A stretch of 55,842 nucleotides of DNA from Allomyces macrogynus ATCC 38327 (lineage: Eukaryota; Blastocladiomycota; Blastocladiomycetes; Blastocladiales; Blastocladiaceae): positions 136,505 to 192,346 of the forward strand of contig GG745335.1 in assembly GCA_000151295.1 (NCBI GenBank), in the 5' to 3' direction. This document shows, piece after piece, positions 36,101-46,792 of this stretch. The position numbers and the translations under genes were made by a program. Each line of letters opens with the position of its first letter. The stretch's first letter is position 1. Below the pieces are notes generated by a model. It made no database searches, was not told where the DNA came from, and saw only the letters and a list, made by a program, of their open reading frames with translations.

Positions 36101-36971
36101 CCGATGTCCTGGGCGTAGCGGCCTTCGATGAGTGCGGCGTGGTCGTGGCAGAGAAGGGGTTGCGCGGCGTCGTTTGCGCATAGACGGTCGGGGTGCTGGC
36201 GGCCGTCGGCTGCCGCGAGCACACGGGCGTCGGGGTCGCGGATTCGAGCCGTGGGCGCTTGGGCGGCGGTGGAGGGACCACATCGGCAATGGGAACTATT
36301 CACAAGGGATGAGACCAGTGAGACCAAGCACTTGAGCGTCGCGGACTGACACAGTCGCGTACTCGAGGCGAGCAAATCGTCGTCAAATTCGGCCTCCATG
36401 GCCAGCAACGGATCGTCGTCGCTGTCCAAGTCGACGTCCATTTTCTCGGGCGCAAACGACGGGTCGGCGGCATCATCATTGTCGTCCTCGTCGTCGCTGA
36501 TGATGACCTTGCGTTTCAGCCGCTACAGTCCACCTGGAAATAAGTTCCTGGAGCCCGAAACATTGCCGAATTCGGCGACGGGGCACGTACCGACGACGCA
36601 GCCCTGGGGAGCCGAGTCGGCGTCGCTGCGGGCTCCACAGGTGGCACCACCCTGCTCGACCTGGCCGCGAGCGGCGACGACGGCACTGCCGCCAGTCCGG
36701 GCGACGACGCGGGCAAGGCAGGCGACAGCGTTTGCGGCCCAGTCGGGCCCCTCGACCGTGGTGGAGCCAGCGTGGGCGTGGGCGGCGCGTTCGGCTGACT
36801 CGACGAGGGCAGTGTCAGCTGGCTCGACGTCGATCCGTCGGTCGGTGACGGCGTCGCGGGCGCGACGCCCGGCGTAGTGCGCGGTCCAAAGTAGGTAAAT
36901 AGCGACTGCTGTTTGGACCCGTTGGGCGTGCGTGACGCGCCGGCGCGGCCGGGCGGCGGTTGCCGCGGCAT
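33160..36971 (-). CDS. MSH6: DNA mismatch repair protein MSH6
   Basis: Five exons (36971-36591, 36522-36363, 36295-35843, 35771-33912, 33839-33160) give 1177 residues, close to the fungal norm. Msh6 pairs with Msh2 (MutS-alpha) to recognise mismatches and small loops. Residues 21-28 (QQSLFTYF) are a PCNA-interacting PIP box, followed by a long Pro/Ser/Thr-rich disordered arm and an acidic stretch. The mismatch-binding Phe-x-Glu motif lies in FFKKGKFYELYE, spliced from exons 3 and 4. The ATPase has Walker A GPNMGGKST, split by the last intron inside a glycine codon, and Walker B SLVLMDELGRGTSTFDG. HYHGLTAELP and GACPRSHGMNVARMAG are typical of the MutS C-terminal region. No PWWP domain, as expected for fungi. 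The start at 36971 is chosen because the PIP box normally lies at the extreme N-terminus. Confidence 0.96.
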
Positions 36972-37549
36972 GGTTGATGGCGTGCAGGTGCAGTTGCAGT
37001 TGCAGCAGATGCCGTGTCGTTCCGCTGCGTGGTACGGGCCCACGGTCGTCGTCGTCGTCGCGGTCTCGTTGGTTGCGGTCTTGGAGAAGAGGACGACCGG
37101 CCCTGAGGAGCGGTGCGGTTGGACAGTGTCTCCCGACCGACATGACGGCCTGCCACACCCATCAGCACGACTGCGGCAGCAGCAGGCGCGACGATCGATC
37201 CTCAGCACCGCCGTGCCATGTCGCGTCACTGTCGTACGTGGACATGGGTCGCCTGCTGAAGCACCAACAGAATGCAGCCTGAAGCACACGGCCAAGTGCT
37301 GGTGGATTTGAATCGGCTGCAAGCTGGCATGTGACGTACCTGCGACGGCACTGCATTTTTTGACCAGAACCCATGCAAGTTGCACGCAGGTCACGCATTT
37401 CCATTGTCCCGATGGTGTCACTTTTTTGTTCCTTGGGGTGCATGCATGTAATGGCAAATGTGTCATTATCGTTAAAAGAACGCACACTCTTCGTTCAAAA
37501 AATCGCCATTCTCCCTTCTTTTACCGCCAAATTTGCAATCACCAAGAGT
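36972..37549. other. Intergenic upstream of MSH6
   Basis: About 580 bp. The MSH6 promoter must lie at the left end. Base composition changes rightward to AT-richer, CpG-poor sequence from about 37340. Confidence 0.4.
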
Positions 37550-37884
37550 GGGCATTGTACAAGCTGCCTTGCAGAAAAGTGCTATGCTTGTTGTTCTAGG
37601 TCAAATAACTGAGGCGCATGGCCCCTCAAGCCGGATCCCTGCTCCTCTCCACAGGCCAATGCAGGAACATGTGTGAAGAACACAAAGGAGCGCCACAGCG
37701 CAAAAGAAGTGCACTGGAAAGCGCCCACAGGACAGGGCGAAAACAAGCATGCATGAAGGACAAAAACAGACAACAAGAAAGGACAGGGTGGCGTGGGTGG
37801 AGTGGCTCATGATGCTTTCACATCATTGTTCAACCTAGAACAACAACCATTGCACTTTGCTGCAAGGCAGCTTGTACAATGCCC
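37550..37884. repeat. Foldback (inverted-repeat) element of about 335 bp
   Basis: The arms 37550-37602 and 37831-37884 are near-perfect reverse complements over about 53 nt (left arm GGGCATTGTACAAGCTGCC..., right arm ending GGCAGCTTGTACAATGCCC), with a loop of about 230 nt that is CpG-poor and has no long frame. Size and structure recall a foldback or MITE-like element. I could not see a target-site duplication or assign a superfamily. Confidence 0.7.
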
Positions 37885-39070
37885 ATTGTACAGCAGTCTT
37901 CACAATGACGCTTCAAGCGTCATAAGCCATGTTTGCAGGCGAGTCAGCCTGGTGAAGCAGAAAACGCAGCTGCATCAGTGTGATCAGCTGCAGATAGAAC
38001 CGCCAGAAAGTGCAAGCCAACGTCCAGGTGCCCCTTGTCACGTCAAGGCGATTGCAGCTCTCCAAGGTCTGCCAGCCCTTCAGCACTGCCAGGTCTTCAA
38101 GGACGCCAATATGCACCATCTCTGTGGCTGGCGCCCCTGAGCACAACCTGGCCAGTATCTCCTGATGCGACAGGCCCACTTGGAAAGGGAGAAGGTTGTC
38201 CAGCGTCCAATTTTGGAAGACCTGGATTGGCATCCTATCCTGCCAAACGTTGAGTGCCCATCCCTGGCCCAATGCATCTGAACATGTCAAGATGTTGGTC
38301 ACCATTGTCAGCAGGGTGCCATGCGAGAACAATGCGATCAGATCGTGCGTTACTGTCAGTTCCACACACATCACCTGGGAGATGGGTACCCTCATCCTGT
38401 CCCAACCTGATGACACACATGGCCTGGGAAGCTGCACATGTGGGGAATCTGTTCAGACACATAGCCACCCCCAACGTATGGACTGCCATGACCACCCACC
38501 ATGGAGTGATCTGGTGAGCGACTTGGCGCCCAGCATGAATAGCACAAGCTGGAATGGCTGTGCACGTGCAAATTGCGCAAGCTGGAGCAAGTTGCCCCTG
38601 ACAAACGAGAGGACAAACCGTTTTGTTGGCCTCAGTCATAGCGGTTTATAATTTGTCATGCAGCAGCAGCTGGAGGGGTCAGGCACAATGAGAGCGCAGG
38701 TACAGATTCTTGGCGACAGCACAGACAGTCAGCGCAAAACACAAGTGTATCCATGCAGCGGTTTGCGTCAACAAAAGAGAGTGGGGATCTGGCTTGAGGG
38801 GGCCACACCCCTGGGGTGTGTGAGCAGCCAGGGATGCAGGGGCCATATGCTTGTGAGGTTGTTCTCCTGGTTTCCTGGTTTCCTCACAGGGCAGGCCCTT
38901 TTCCCGAAATCAATTTTTTTGGCCTGCCCATTAATGTCGACGTTTGCTTCACAATAGATGAGATATGGCTCATGACACTTGAAGTGCTGATGTGAAGACT
39001 GCTGCACAAAGTTGCTTGCCAACCCCATCAACCTAATCATGCCCAATCACACAAGATCATGGTATAATTG
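37885..39070. other. CpG-poor, transposon-like block
   Basis: Markedly richer in TG/CA and poorer in CG dinucleotides than the genes on either side. Minus-strand frames at 37913-38437 (174 codons) and 38235-38639 (134 codons) have protein-like composition but no recognisable domain. A short hairpin at about 38890-38931 pairs GGGCAGGCC with GGCCTGCCC. The combination suggests mutated transposon debris, possibly including methylation-driven C-to-T decay. Family unknown. Confidence 0.45.
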
Positions 39071-39708
39071 AGGTATGATCATTCCCAAACCGGAAATTTG
39101 GATGCCGCTGTCCATCAGGGCAACACCATCCAGGCTCTGTCATTTCCATTCAGGCGTCAGGGGGCATTGCCACTCATTTCGCCTATGTCGCAATGGCAGG
39201 CAATCTGGCGTTGCAATGGCAGGCAATTGGCGTCGCACGAACGACAAAAAATCACCGTGCTTTTCACGCTGCATTTTGTCGTCATCTCCATTCTTATGTT
39301 GCCAGTTTGGATACAGCAGGTCGACTGTGGCAGCGCCGATCCGCGCGCTGCGGTCGAATCCGGTGGGAAAACCTTTGAATGGTAGTACGCGAGCAGAGTT
39401 GACCTCAACGTTCCCTCTCATTGAACTCTTGTTTCATTTCATGTTTTCTTGGCTTTTGTGTTTTATTCGTTCAGTTCGCTGGTGCAACGTCCTCTGACGT
39501 GGACATGCAGCCTTTCGCCACTTTTTCGCCTTAGTTGTTGCGCTGGTGGTTCGCCACTGCACGCCTTTCACACTCTCCTCTCCTCTCCCACGCGTCCCCA
39601 CCACCAACCATCAACTCCTCACCCAAACCAACACGGCACTTGCAGCATCAGCACCGGCGCGCCCATCTCCCTCCCGATCCAACGCGTCGCGACCACCAGC
39701 CATAAACC
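39071..39708. other. Upstream region of the GGTase-I beta gene
   Basis: About 640 bp. A short tandem duplication is visible near 39191-39232 (CAATGGCAGGCAAT occurs twice). The right end is pyrimidine-rich (39575-39680) before the ATG at 39709, as in several 5' leaders of this window. Confidence 0.4.
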
Positions 39709-41287
39709 ATGAAGCCAGCTGCGCCCGCACCGACGACCACCAAGCCAGCGCCCGCAGCGGCACCAGTCGCGTCAAGCCCCGCGCCGCGTGTACCGCAGCC
39801 CGCGCAGAAGAACCATGACGACGAAGAGGACGACATGGATCTCGACAAGGCTGCGGCTGCCGTATTTTTGCGCCGGCATATCGTGCACACGCCGTCGGCG
39901 TACACGTCGATGCACGGCCAGCGACTCACGCTCGTGCAGTTTATTCTCGCGACGCTGGATGTCATGGGGCATCTTGATAAAGAGGTGGATACGGAGACGA
40001 AAGTCGCGTTGGTCAAGTGGGTGTATTCGCTGCAGCATCCGCACGGTGCGTGCATTTCGGTTTGGGTTAGAATGGATTGGAAGCGGCGTGTGCTCATTCT
40101 GTTGTAACTGGACGTCTTGTAGGAGGATTTGTGGGCTCGGATCATGTTCGTTTTCAGTTTTCGGCGACGCGAATTTGCCAACGAAAATTTTACACCTGCT
40201 CCCGGCGCTCCACCAGATCCCGGAAGCCGATCTCGCGTCAACATACAGCGCGCTCGTCTGTCTCGTGATTCTCGGCGACACGCTGGCCGCTGTGAACAGG
40301 AAGACGATGGCCAAGTGGCTGCACCGGCTGCAGTCGCCGACCACGGGCGGGTTCGTTTTGGTCATTCCGTTCAGTTCGATCTCGGTGCAAAACTGATGTT
40401 GCTGAGCTTTTAGGTACCGCCAGTACGAGTCGCAGCCCGAGGACTTGACCGACTTGCGGTTCGGGTACTGCGCCATGGTCACGCGCAAGCTGCTCGGAAT
40501 CCCACTGGCATCGACGGCACGCGACGCGGCGATCGAGTACATTGCGGCCAAGCAGGTTCGCTACTGCCTTGTTTAGTCCCCGTCGCGAACGTGATTTTGC
40601 TGACCTGGTTTATTCGCAACCAGACGTACGAGGGCGGGTTCGGACTCAAGCCGCCGAGCGAGGCGCACGGTGCGCATCACCCTTCTCTACCTTCTCAACC
40701 ATTATTTTCCACCCTCCTCACCACTCCGGATAGGCGGATACACGTACTGCGCCGTTGCGGCGCTCGCGCTACTCGATGCGCTCGACCGCATCCGCGACCG
40801 GTCAGCGCTCATCCACTGGGCCGTGGCGCGGCAGGAACTCGGGTACTCTGGGCGGATCGGCAAGCCCAACGACACGTGCTACTCGTTCTGGATTGGCGCG
40901 TCGCTGGCAATGCTCGATGCGCTCGATTTGATTGATCCGGACAAGAACGCGCTGTACTTGTGCTCGCAGCGCACTTTGTTTGGCGGGTTGAGCAAGGACG
41001 CGACGAGTCCGCCGGGTACGTGGGTGGAGAAGTGCGTAAGTGTGCCTATTGAGCGATACTGACGGCGCGATTTGATGATAGATTTGCTGCATACCTACAT
41101 GGGGATCGCGGGCATGGCGCTGCAGCAGCACTTGCTACCGGCCATGGCGGCCAAGGTGCAGCTCGCGGACTTGGACGTGGTCACCAACATTTCGGTGCGC
41201 GCGCTGCGGCACTTGCACGCGGCGGGCGGGCCCGACGTGTTGAAGGACGAGCAGCATGCCGCGGCGGCGATCGAGGTCGCCGAGTAG
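39709..41287 (+). CDS. CDC43: Protein geranylgeranyltransferase type I, beta subunit
   Basis: Seven exons (39709-40045, 40123-40145, 40217-40350, 40414-40555, 40624-40669, 40734-41015, 41082-41287) give 389 residues. With its alpha subunit it attaches geranylgeranyl to CaaL proteins such as Rho GTPases. The N-terminus has a Pro/Ala/Thr-rich extension of about 45 residues. LTLVQFILATLDVMG and KWVYSLQHPH open the alpha-alpha barrel. STYSALVCLVILGD follows, then TYEGGFGLKPPSEAHG and GYTYCAVAALALLDALD. Zinc ligands are visible: Asp and Cys in NDTCYSFWIG, His in the spliced DLLHTYMGIAG. GRIGKPNDTCYSFW matches the GGTase-I rather than farnesyltransferase signature. Exon 2 is only 23 nt (GFVGSDH) and exon 5 only 46 nt. 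Exon 6 has a second GT (GTAAGT after 41035), but only 41015 keeps the HPD-like junction in frame. Confidence 0.92.
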
Positions 41288-42311
41288 CGGAACAGTCGAC
41301 GGGAAGGATCGCACTGGGCCCACCAGGGAGAGGGTTAACACGATACGTAGTTCGTTTGAGTCTGCTAGCGTGGCCCAGCGACAGTCCTTTTCAAATGGGA
41401 ACAGTCGCGATCTGGCTGCATCCAACAGCGCGCCGCGCCGCGTGGGGAAGTCGTTGCGGCGTCGCGTGCGAGACGCGTCATCGTCGACTGCGGGACAGCG
41501 ACCAGAGAGCCACGTGCGTGGCAAGACTCGGAGAAGCACAGCGCAGACCAGCGGCAACCTGCTCGAAACTCGACACGCCTACCGCGCGCAACTTCACGCA
41601 AAGCTGAGCGAACGGCCTTGCGGAAACCATGCTGCGAGCCCCGTGAGAATCGTGTGCGGAATCGGGGCCGAAAGCAGCCGCGACCTCGCCAGTGCGCTTT
41701 TCGGAGGCGATTTCGAGCGCTGTTGGGCCACCATCGTCGTGACCCGTGACCGCGGAGCCAGCGCCGAGCAAGAGCAAGCTCCGAGCAAGGGCAAGCAACT
41801 CACGCAACTACCCTTCATCTCGCCTCGCCGCCGTGCTCCACCAACGATTCCGTCCACGCTGCTATACCCATCCACATCCATCGACACCGGCCATCAACCG
41901 TCGCGCGTCTGTGCGTGCCGCGGCCCACCGACGCTCTGCCAATCCGCACCCCCGCCCGTCAATCGTGCTCGCCATTCGCGAGCCCGAAAATCGCGCGGCG
42001 ACCGCTGCACGCTTCTCCCCATCGTTCCGCGTCGCCGACCAAGCATCCACCGACGCTTCCTGTCCAACAACCCCGCACCGGTTCTCGCACCCCGTGCCGA
42101 TTGCTCGCGCGCCACGGCACGGTCGAGTTTCCCCTCATCTTTTTCCATCCATTCCGGTGCGTTTCCGGCCGTTTCGGCAATAGGGTCCGATTACATCCCT
42201 TCGCGGCGCTAATCTCCCTTCACGGCGCTAATCTCCGCCGTTGCATCCACGCTAGATCCGCGCGTGCGACCTCATTGCCCTGCTCGTTTTCCGAGCACCT
42301 ACACGTTCACC
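41288..42311. other. Intergenic between GGTase-I beta and the Yippee-like gene
   Basis: About 1 kb. A plus-strand open frame covers most of it (41256-42212), but it overlaps the GGTase stop in another frame and encodes a Ser/Arg/Pro-rich, domainless product, so I regard it as chance in GC-rich DNA. The tandem repeat CGGCGCTAATCTCC occurs twice near 42204-42237, just upstream of the Yippee gene. Confidence 0.4.
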
Positions 42312-42719
42312 ATGGGCCAGCTGCACAAGCACTACCTGCACGCGCCCGACACCAACAACCGCATCTACGTGTGCGCGACGTGCCAGACGCACCTGTCGAC
42401 GCACTCGCTCATCATTTCCAAGCAGTTCCAGGGCCAGACGGGCCGCGCGTTCCTGTTTGACAAGGTCGTCAATGTCGCCGAAGGTACGCCGTATCCGATG
42501 GCCATGTATAGCGACCATGATTGACGCGAGCCGCAACTAGGCCCCGCCGAGGACCGCCAAATGACGACGGGTCTGCACACGGTGCGCGACATTCGGTGCA
42601 TCCACTGTGGCGCCGTGGTCGGGTGGAAGTACGAGTACGCCTACGAAGAGTCGCAAAAGTACAAAGTCGGCAAGTACATTCTCGAAAAGAACTTGCTCAC
42701 CGACATTTACGACCACTGA
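42312..42719 (+). CDS. Yippee-like zinc-binding protein
   Basis: Two exons (42312-42483 and 42541-42719) give 116 residues, standard for the family. Yippee/YPEL proteins adopt a beta-tent fold around one zinc. The two CxxC pairs are present (CATC at about residues 18-21 and CIHC about 52 residues later), with the hallmark [19 protein letters not shown] near the C-terminus. [12 protein letters not shown] is the conserved central strand region. Cellular role in fungi is unclear; animal members are linked to the cell cycle and the CTLH ubiquitin ligase complex. The intron has a GTACGC donor in phase 1. An in-frame upstream ATG (42264) exists, but the family starts close to [12 protein letters not shown] sequence, supporting 42312. 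Confidence 0.95.
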
Positions 42720-44424
42720 GCGCGCGCGTTCGCGTTCGCTGTCACCCTCGGGCGGAGACGCATCGGTACGTTGCGCGATTGGTCGCGGGCTCGCCGTGAT
42801 GCGATGCATGCCATTCGCGGTCGACATCGCATGCGACGCGATTGGGCCCGTCGGTCTGGTCGGACGCGATGTTGAGCGCATCCTGGTCGATCCGGAACGA
42901 AGCTATCCGAGTCCATTTGCTCGACAGTGCTCTAACCACCACGGTTCTCATCCCGCTCTCGCTCCATGTTCTCCATGTAGACCGTCGAGTTCGTGAACTT
43001 TTTTCCAAATCATCGTTGCCGCGGCCGGTCCGCAGCATCCCCGGCACCGCGCCGTCGTTCCCCCCGCGCACGCTGTTCGCTGCGCCATGCCCTTCCCGCT
43101 CTCGTTCCGTCTTGTATTCCCGTTCGTTTTCGACCGGCCGCTTCCTCTCCACCACTGTACATTTTTACACGGATTGCCGACACATAATTGAGTCCGTCCG
43201 TTCCCGCTCGTCGTTCGCGTTGGCGTCGTGTCGGTGCGGGCGGGACAAAATCGTGCACGACACGACGAGTGCTCATGACGACGCGCGCGGGCCGTCATTG
43301 TTCATATCCCCTGTCATCGCTCTTTTTCCTTTTTGTTCTTGTTCATCGGCGCCGGCGTTTCGATCTTCCTGTGCATACATTTCTATATTACGTCCATTGG
43401 TTTTCCTTCGCCCGTCTCGACGCGAACAGCTGATGCATTTGAGGATTGACCAAACAGCGTGTGGACGATCAATGTGCAGACGCAGCAAGCAACACAACCC
43501 ATCGTGGTAGCCATTGGCTCTTCGCTGTTGAACTTCCCAATCTAGCAGGGTAAGCGTGCGTCTGACAGCGGATCATAACGTGTGTGGTCTTTGCTCATTG
43601 TGTTGGCAGACAACTTGCGCAGGGTCCACATGTCGCGCAGACAGTTGTTTCTTACCCATAAGATCTGTTGGACCAGGATTGTTTTGTCATTTGCGAGACT
43701 GACGGACATGATGCAAAGCCGTCTACCAGCAGCTGTGTCTTGGTCACTCATATGAAGCCTGCGTTCAAATGCTGTATTGAGTACAATGGGCGGCATCCAT
43801 GGATCAGTTTTGATCAGTATTAGGTTCACAAGCAGCATGGGCCGCTACAAGACGCGCAGCGTACTTTGGAGAATCATGTTCTGGTGTGGAAGCTTGTGAT
43901 GGGATGCACCAGCAGGTGACATGAGTGGAGGAAGGCATGCCAGAACAACACAGTTTTGAAGCCCAAAAAAAATGTTACCGCTCAGGTTCCAGACTGCACT
44001 GAGATCTTGGGCGCGCGTATAACTTGGGGGCATGGGTGAGGAAGCTGGGCCTGTGGTAAAACCGTTGTTATGTGTAAGCTGTAAACAGTCGCAAAGCATT
44101 TGCCTGTGCCATCATCCTGCAGCTTGCAGATTAGTGCACGTTGGCAGCCCACCGATTTCATTGTTTCCACTGTGAAAAGCGCTGTGAATTGTATTGTAAT
44201 CGTGCTCTTCCGGTTTGAAGAAAACGCTTTTGATTACATGCAGATGGTTCAGCTGCTTCCATTTTGGGGGACAATGCCACCAGTTCACCAGTTGGCAAGG
44301 TCGGTTGGCAATTCACTTCCACAACACTTCAGATTGTCAAAAGCAAGCGAGACTGCACTAACGTCGCGTTGTAGACATGACTTACCAACCCTTGCCAAAA
44401 TGGCACACGCTTAGACGACAAGTC
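42720..44424. other. Intergenic, right part CpG-poor and transposon-like
   Basis: 1.7 kb. The left part (to about 43540) is pyrimidine-rich 3' flank without a gene. From about 43545 to 44400 the sequence becomes CpG-poor like 37.3-39 kb. A minus-strand frame at 43542-43838 has protein-like composition but no recognised domain. Probably degraded mobile-element sequence. Confidence 0.4.
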
Positions 44425-44496
44425 GGGGCCCACCGGGGTTCGAACCCGAGACCTCCTGCACCCAAAGCAGATATGATACCACTACACCATGAGCTC
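44425..44496 (-). tRNA. tRNA-Pro (anticodon UGG)
   Basis: A 72-nt cloverleaf read on the minus strand. The anticodon stem TCTGC/GCAGG encloses the loop TTTGGGT, giving anticodon TGG. The D arm contains an A-box-like TGGTGTAGTGGT, the T arm is TCGGG/CCCGG with loop TTCGAAC (B box), and the discriminator is C, as usual for eukaryotic tRNA-Pro. The acceptor stem GAGCTCA/TGGGCCC has one A-C mismatch at pair 2, so it may be a slightly degraded copy. No intron. Confidence 0.85.
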
Positions 44497-44750
44497 CTGC
44501 ACTGGAACAAAACGTTTTCTAATTAAGCTTGTCTCTACACCAAGAGGATTGAACATTGAATGTTAATTGTGGTCTGCGAAGTTGCATGAAAACGTTCTGT
44601 CAAAGTTTTCGTCAGCACGTGGGTCGTTTGAAAACCTTCATTACGCCGGGGTCTCCTTGCCCATCAACATCGTCTCCAACGGCAGTGCCATCGTCGACAA
44701 TCCTTGTTTTCCACGACCCGTGCCCGACACTCCTCGCAAACTCGCTCATC

Positions 44751-45387
44751 ATGGCCGGCGGTGGTGCTTACATTGGTACGCCGTTGCGAATGCCGCCCCT
44801 TCGGCGCCGACAGCCTCGCCCCTACCTCGCGCTCCTGTCGATGTTGCACGGGAACGCATGCTCGACCGCCCATGCGGCGTGATTCCACCATCAGCAGCGC
44901 AGGAACGCAGGAATGGAGCAGGGGCAGGGGCAGTTCGCGGCATCGCGTGTTATCAGTTGTCGTGAACAATTGACTGACCGCCGTTTGTCACGATTCCACA
45001 GGTTGGTGGGGTCAGATGCGTACGTACTCCACTAAGCGCTCGCTCCCTCCGCGCGGCCGATTCACACGCGACGCCGTTCGTGAGGCCGCGCCTTTCTCTC
45101 ATCGTCGACCCGCCCCGCCTGACCCCCGCCTTCCCTCCTCTCGCTCGCGTGTAGGCGGCCCGCACCAGGCGCAGACTGGCATTGTCACGTACCAGATCTC
45201 GCCGTTCCGCCAGCGCGCGTTTGCCGGCGCCTTCAAGAAGGGTGTCTTCAACGTGGTTCGCCGCACGACCGCGCAGGCGCCCTACATCATCCCGCCGTTC
45301 CTGATTGGCTACAGCATGTTCAAGTACTGCAAGGACAAGTACGCCTGGTACCACACCAAGGAGGGCGCCGCGCACGCCGGCCACTAA
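44751..45387 (+). CDS. QCR8: Cytochrome bc1 complex subunit 8 (QCR8/UQCRQ-like)
   Basis: Two exons, 44751-44775 and 45155-45387, give 85 residues. The 379-nt intron is by far the longest in this window. The first exon encodes only MAGGGAYIG; the junction glycine leads into GPHQAQTGIVTYQISPFRQR, matching the GGPKQKGI.SYAVSP start of yeast Qcr8. VFNVVRRT and a single hydrophobic helix (YIIPPFLIGYSMF) follow, then WYHTKEG. The subunit spans the inner mitochondrial membrane of complex III next to cytochrome b. A longer open frame starting at 45016 in the intron is rejected because its leader does not match the family and the spliced N-terminus does. Confidence 0.88.
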
Positions 45388-45691
45388 GCCGCCATCGTGC
45401 GCTCGTTTTCGAATTGGACCGGACCGGACCCGCCGCGGATTCCGCTCGCGCGAGATGGCGCTCGTCGGGGATCTCGGGGGGTTTGCTCGCGTAATTTGAT
45501 GGATTGTGTTCGTAAATATAGCCGCAAAGTCGATGCGAATCGCGAATTGGTAATCGGGAACTGGTTTTTTTGCATCGAAGTGCGTGGTCACGACGACTCG
45601 GGATCTGCAAACACGGCCAACGGCCAACAGCAGTCAAACGTGAACAAAAACGGGTTTTCCATTTCAAAATGCATACGCGCGTCGGCAATGT

Positions 45692-46341
45692 CTACTTGTT
45701 CTTGTCCTTCTCGGCGCGCTCGCTCGCGACATGCGCCGCATAGACGACGCGCTCGAGGTACCGCAGCGCAATCATGCTCGACGTCATTGTCATCCACCCG
45801 GCCGGGAAAAACACCCACGTCTTGTAGAAGCGCACCGACATGGTCGCCGTCATGATGCCCGCACACGCTACACGTGCACGCGGTCATCATCGTAAGCAGG
45901 TCTGCACGGTTCTTAGAAGCAAATCGCGTGCTCGCAAACGTACCGAGCATCAACCAGGCGCGCAGCGGGTCCTTGGACACGACGTGCGCCGCGTAGAACA
46001 GGAGAAGGCCCATGGGCACGCCCATGGCGACCGACATGACGGATCCTGTGGCGCCGAACGGTCAGCGCTTCGTGTCATGATGGTTGCTGGCCCGCACGCA
46101 AAAATCGCGTACCGGCCATCAAGTAGCCCACGATCCCGCCCACCAAGACCATGGCCGCATACGAGTACGCAAACATGTCAAAGTGCGGCGTGAGCGTCGA
46201 CGTGAACTGCAGCGGGTGGTTCTCGAGCGAGGTCGTGTCGGGGTTAGACGGCGTTGCTGCCGCGCCATCGGCGGGAGCTGGAGCATCGTTGGTCGCAGAC
46301 TCGGCGCGCGTGCGCGACTGTTTTGCAGACTTCTTGGCCAT
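45692..46341 (-). CDS. TMEM14-family membrane protein
   Basis: Three exons (46341-46113, 46045-45944, 45867-45692) give 168 residues. The Ser/Ala/Thr-rich N-terminal extension (about 55 residues) precedes the TMEM14 (UPF0136) core: YSYAAMVLVGGIVGYLMAGSV, then MGVPMGLLLFYAAHVVS, and GIMTATMSVRFYKTWVFFPA before a final helix and a charged Lys/Glu tail. Four hydrophobic segments are expected. Animal TMEM14C is an inner mitochondrial membrane protein needed for heme synthesis, while other members are linked to fatty-acid export from plastids. The role here is not assignable. Phase-1 introns with GTACGC and GTACGT donors. Convergent with QCR8. Confidence 0.9.
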
Positions 46342-46792
46342 CTTGTCGGTTGCTGGAGCTCGAGTTGATTGCTGGTCGAGAGTCGAGAGGTTTGCCCGCG
46401 GGAAATGGTTCGTAGGTTGGATGGGGCCGGGTGGCGAAGTGATCAGCCAAGCAGTGCTGACAGGCGTGTCACGCTTCGAGGACGCTTATGCAATAGACAT
46501 GTGACGGTCTACCGCATCTGCGGCCGGTGGCGATGGCCCGTGCCTGATCTCAGGCATACGTTATTTCCTTTCGTGCCCCGGCGCCGCTCCGCCAGCTCTG
46601 CACGCACCATGACCAATCATACCCACGTCTCCAGACGAGCGTGCCGGCATGGTATCGCCCAGCAAACGTGTCTCCTCCAGGATGCTTGCGTTGTGGTGCA
46701 AATCATGCACTGGAATCTCGGACTGCATGACATTGACGACTCGTTATTTGGATTCTTCAACACATTCAATGACGTGCCTCTTGAATGAGCAT
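46342..46792. other. Intergenic between the TMEM14 gene and the phosphatase pseudogene
   Basis: About 450 bp. It contains the TMEM14 promoter at its left end. Coding-like plus-strand sequence near 46600-46785 could be the decayed 5' part of the phosphatase, but no frame could be aligned to the family. Confidence 0.4.

Noticed and set aside
38889..38931. Hairpin GGGCAGGCC...GGCCTGCCC as a transcription terminator
   Set aside because: Rho-independent terminators are bacterial; in this nuclear, transposon-like context the palindrome has no such meaning.
41256..42212. 318-codon plus-strand open frame after the GGTase-I beta gene
   Set aside because: Overlaps the GGTase stop in another frame and is Ser/Arg/Pro-rich with no domain; no splice support. 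Treated as chance openness in GC-rich DNA.
45016..45154. Longer unspliced start for QCR8 (ATG at 45016)
   Set aside because: The leader is Arg/Pro-rich and unlike the family, whereas splicing 44775 to 45155 gives the conserved GGP start.
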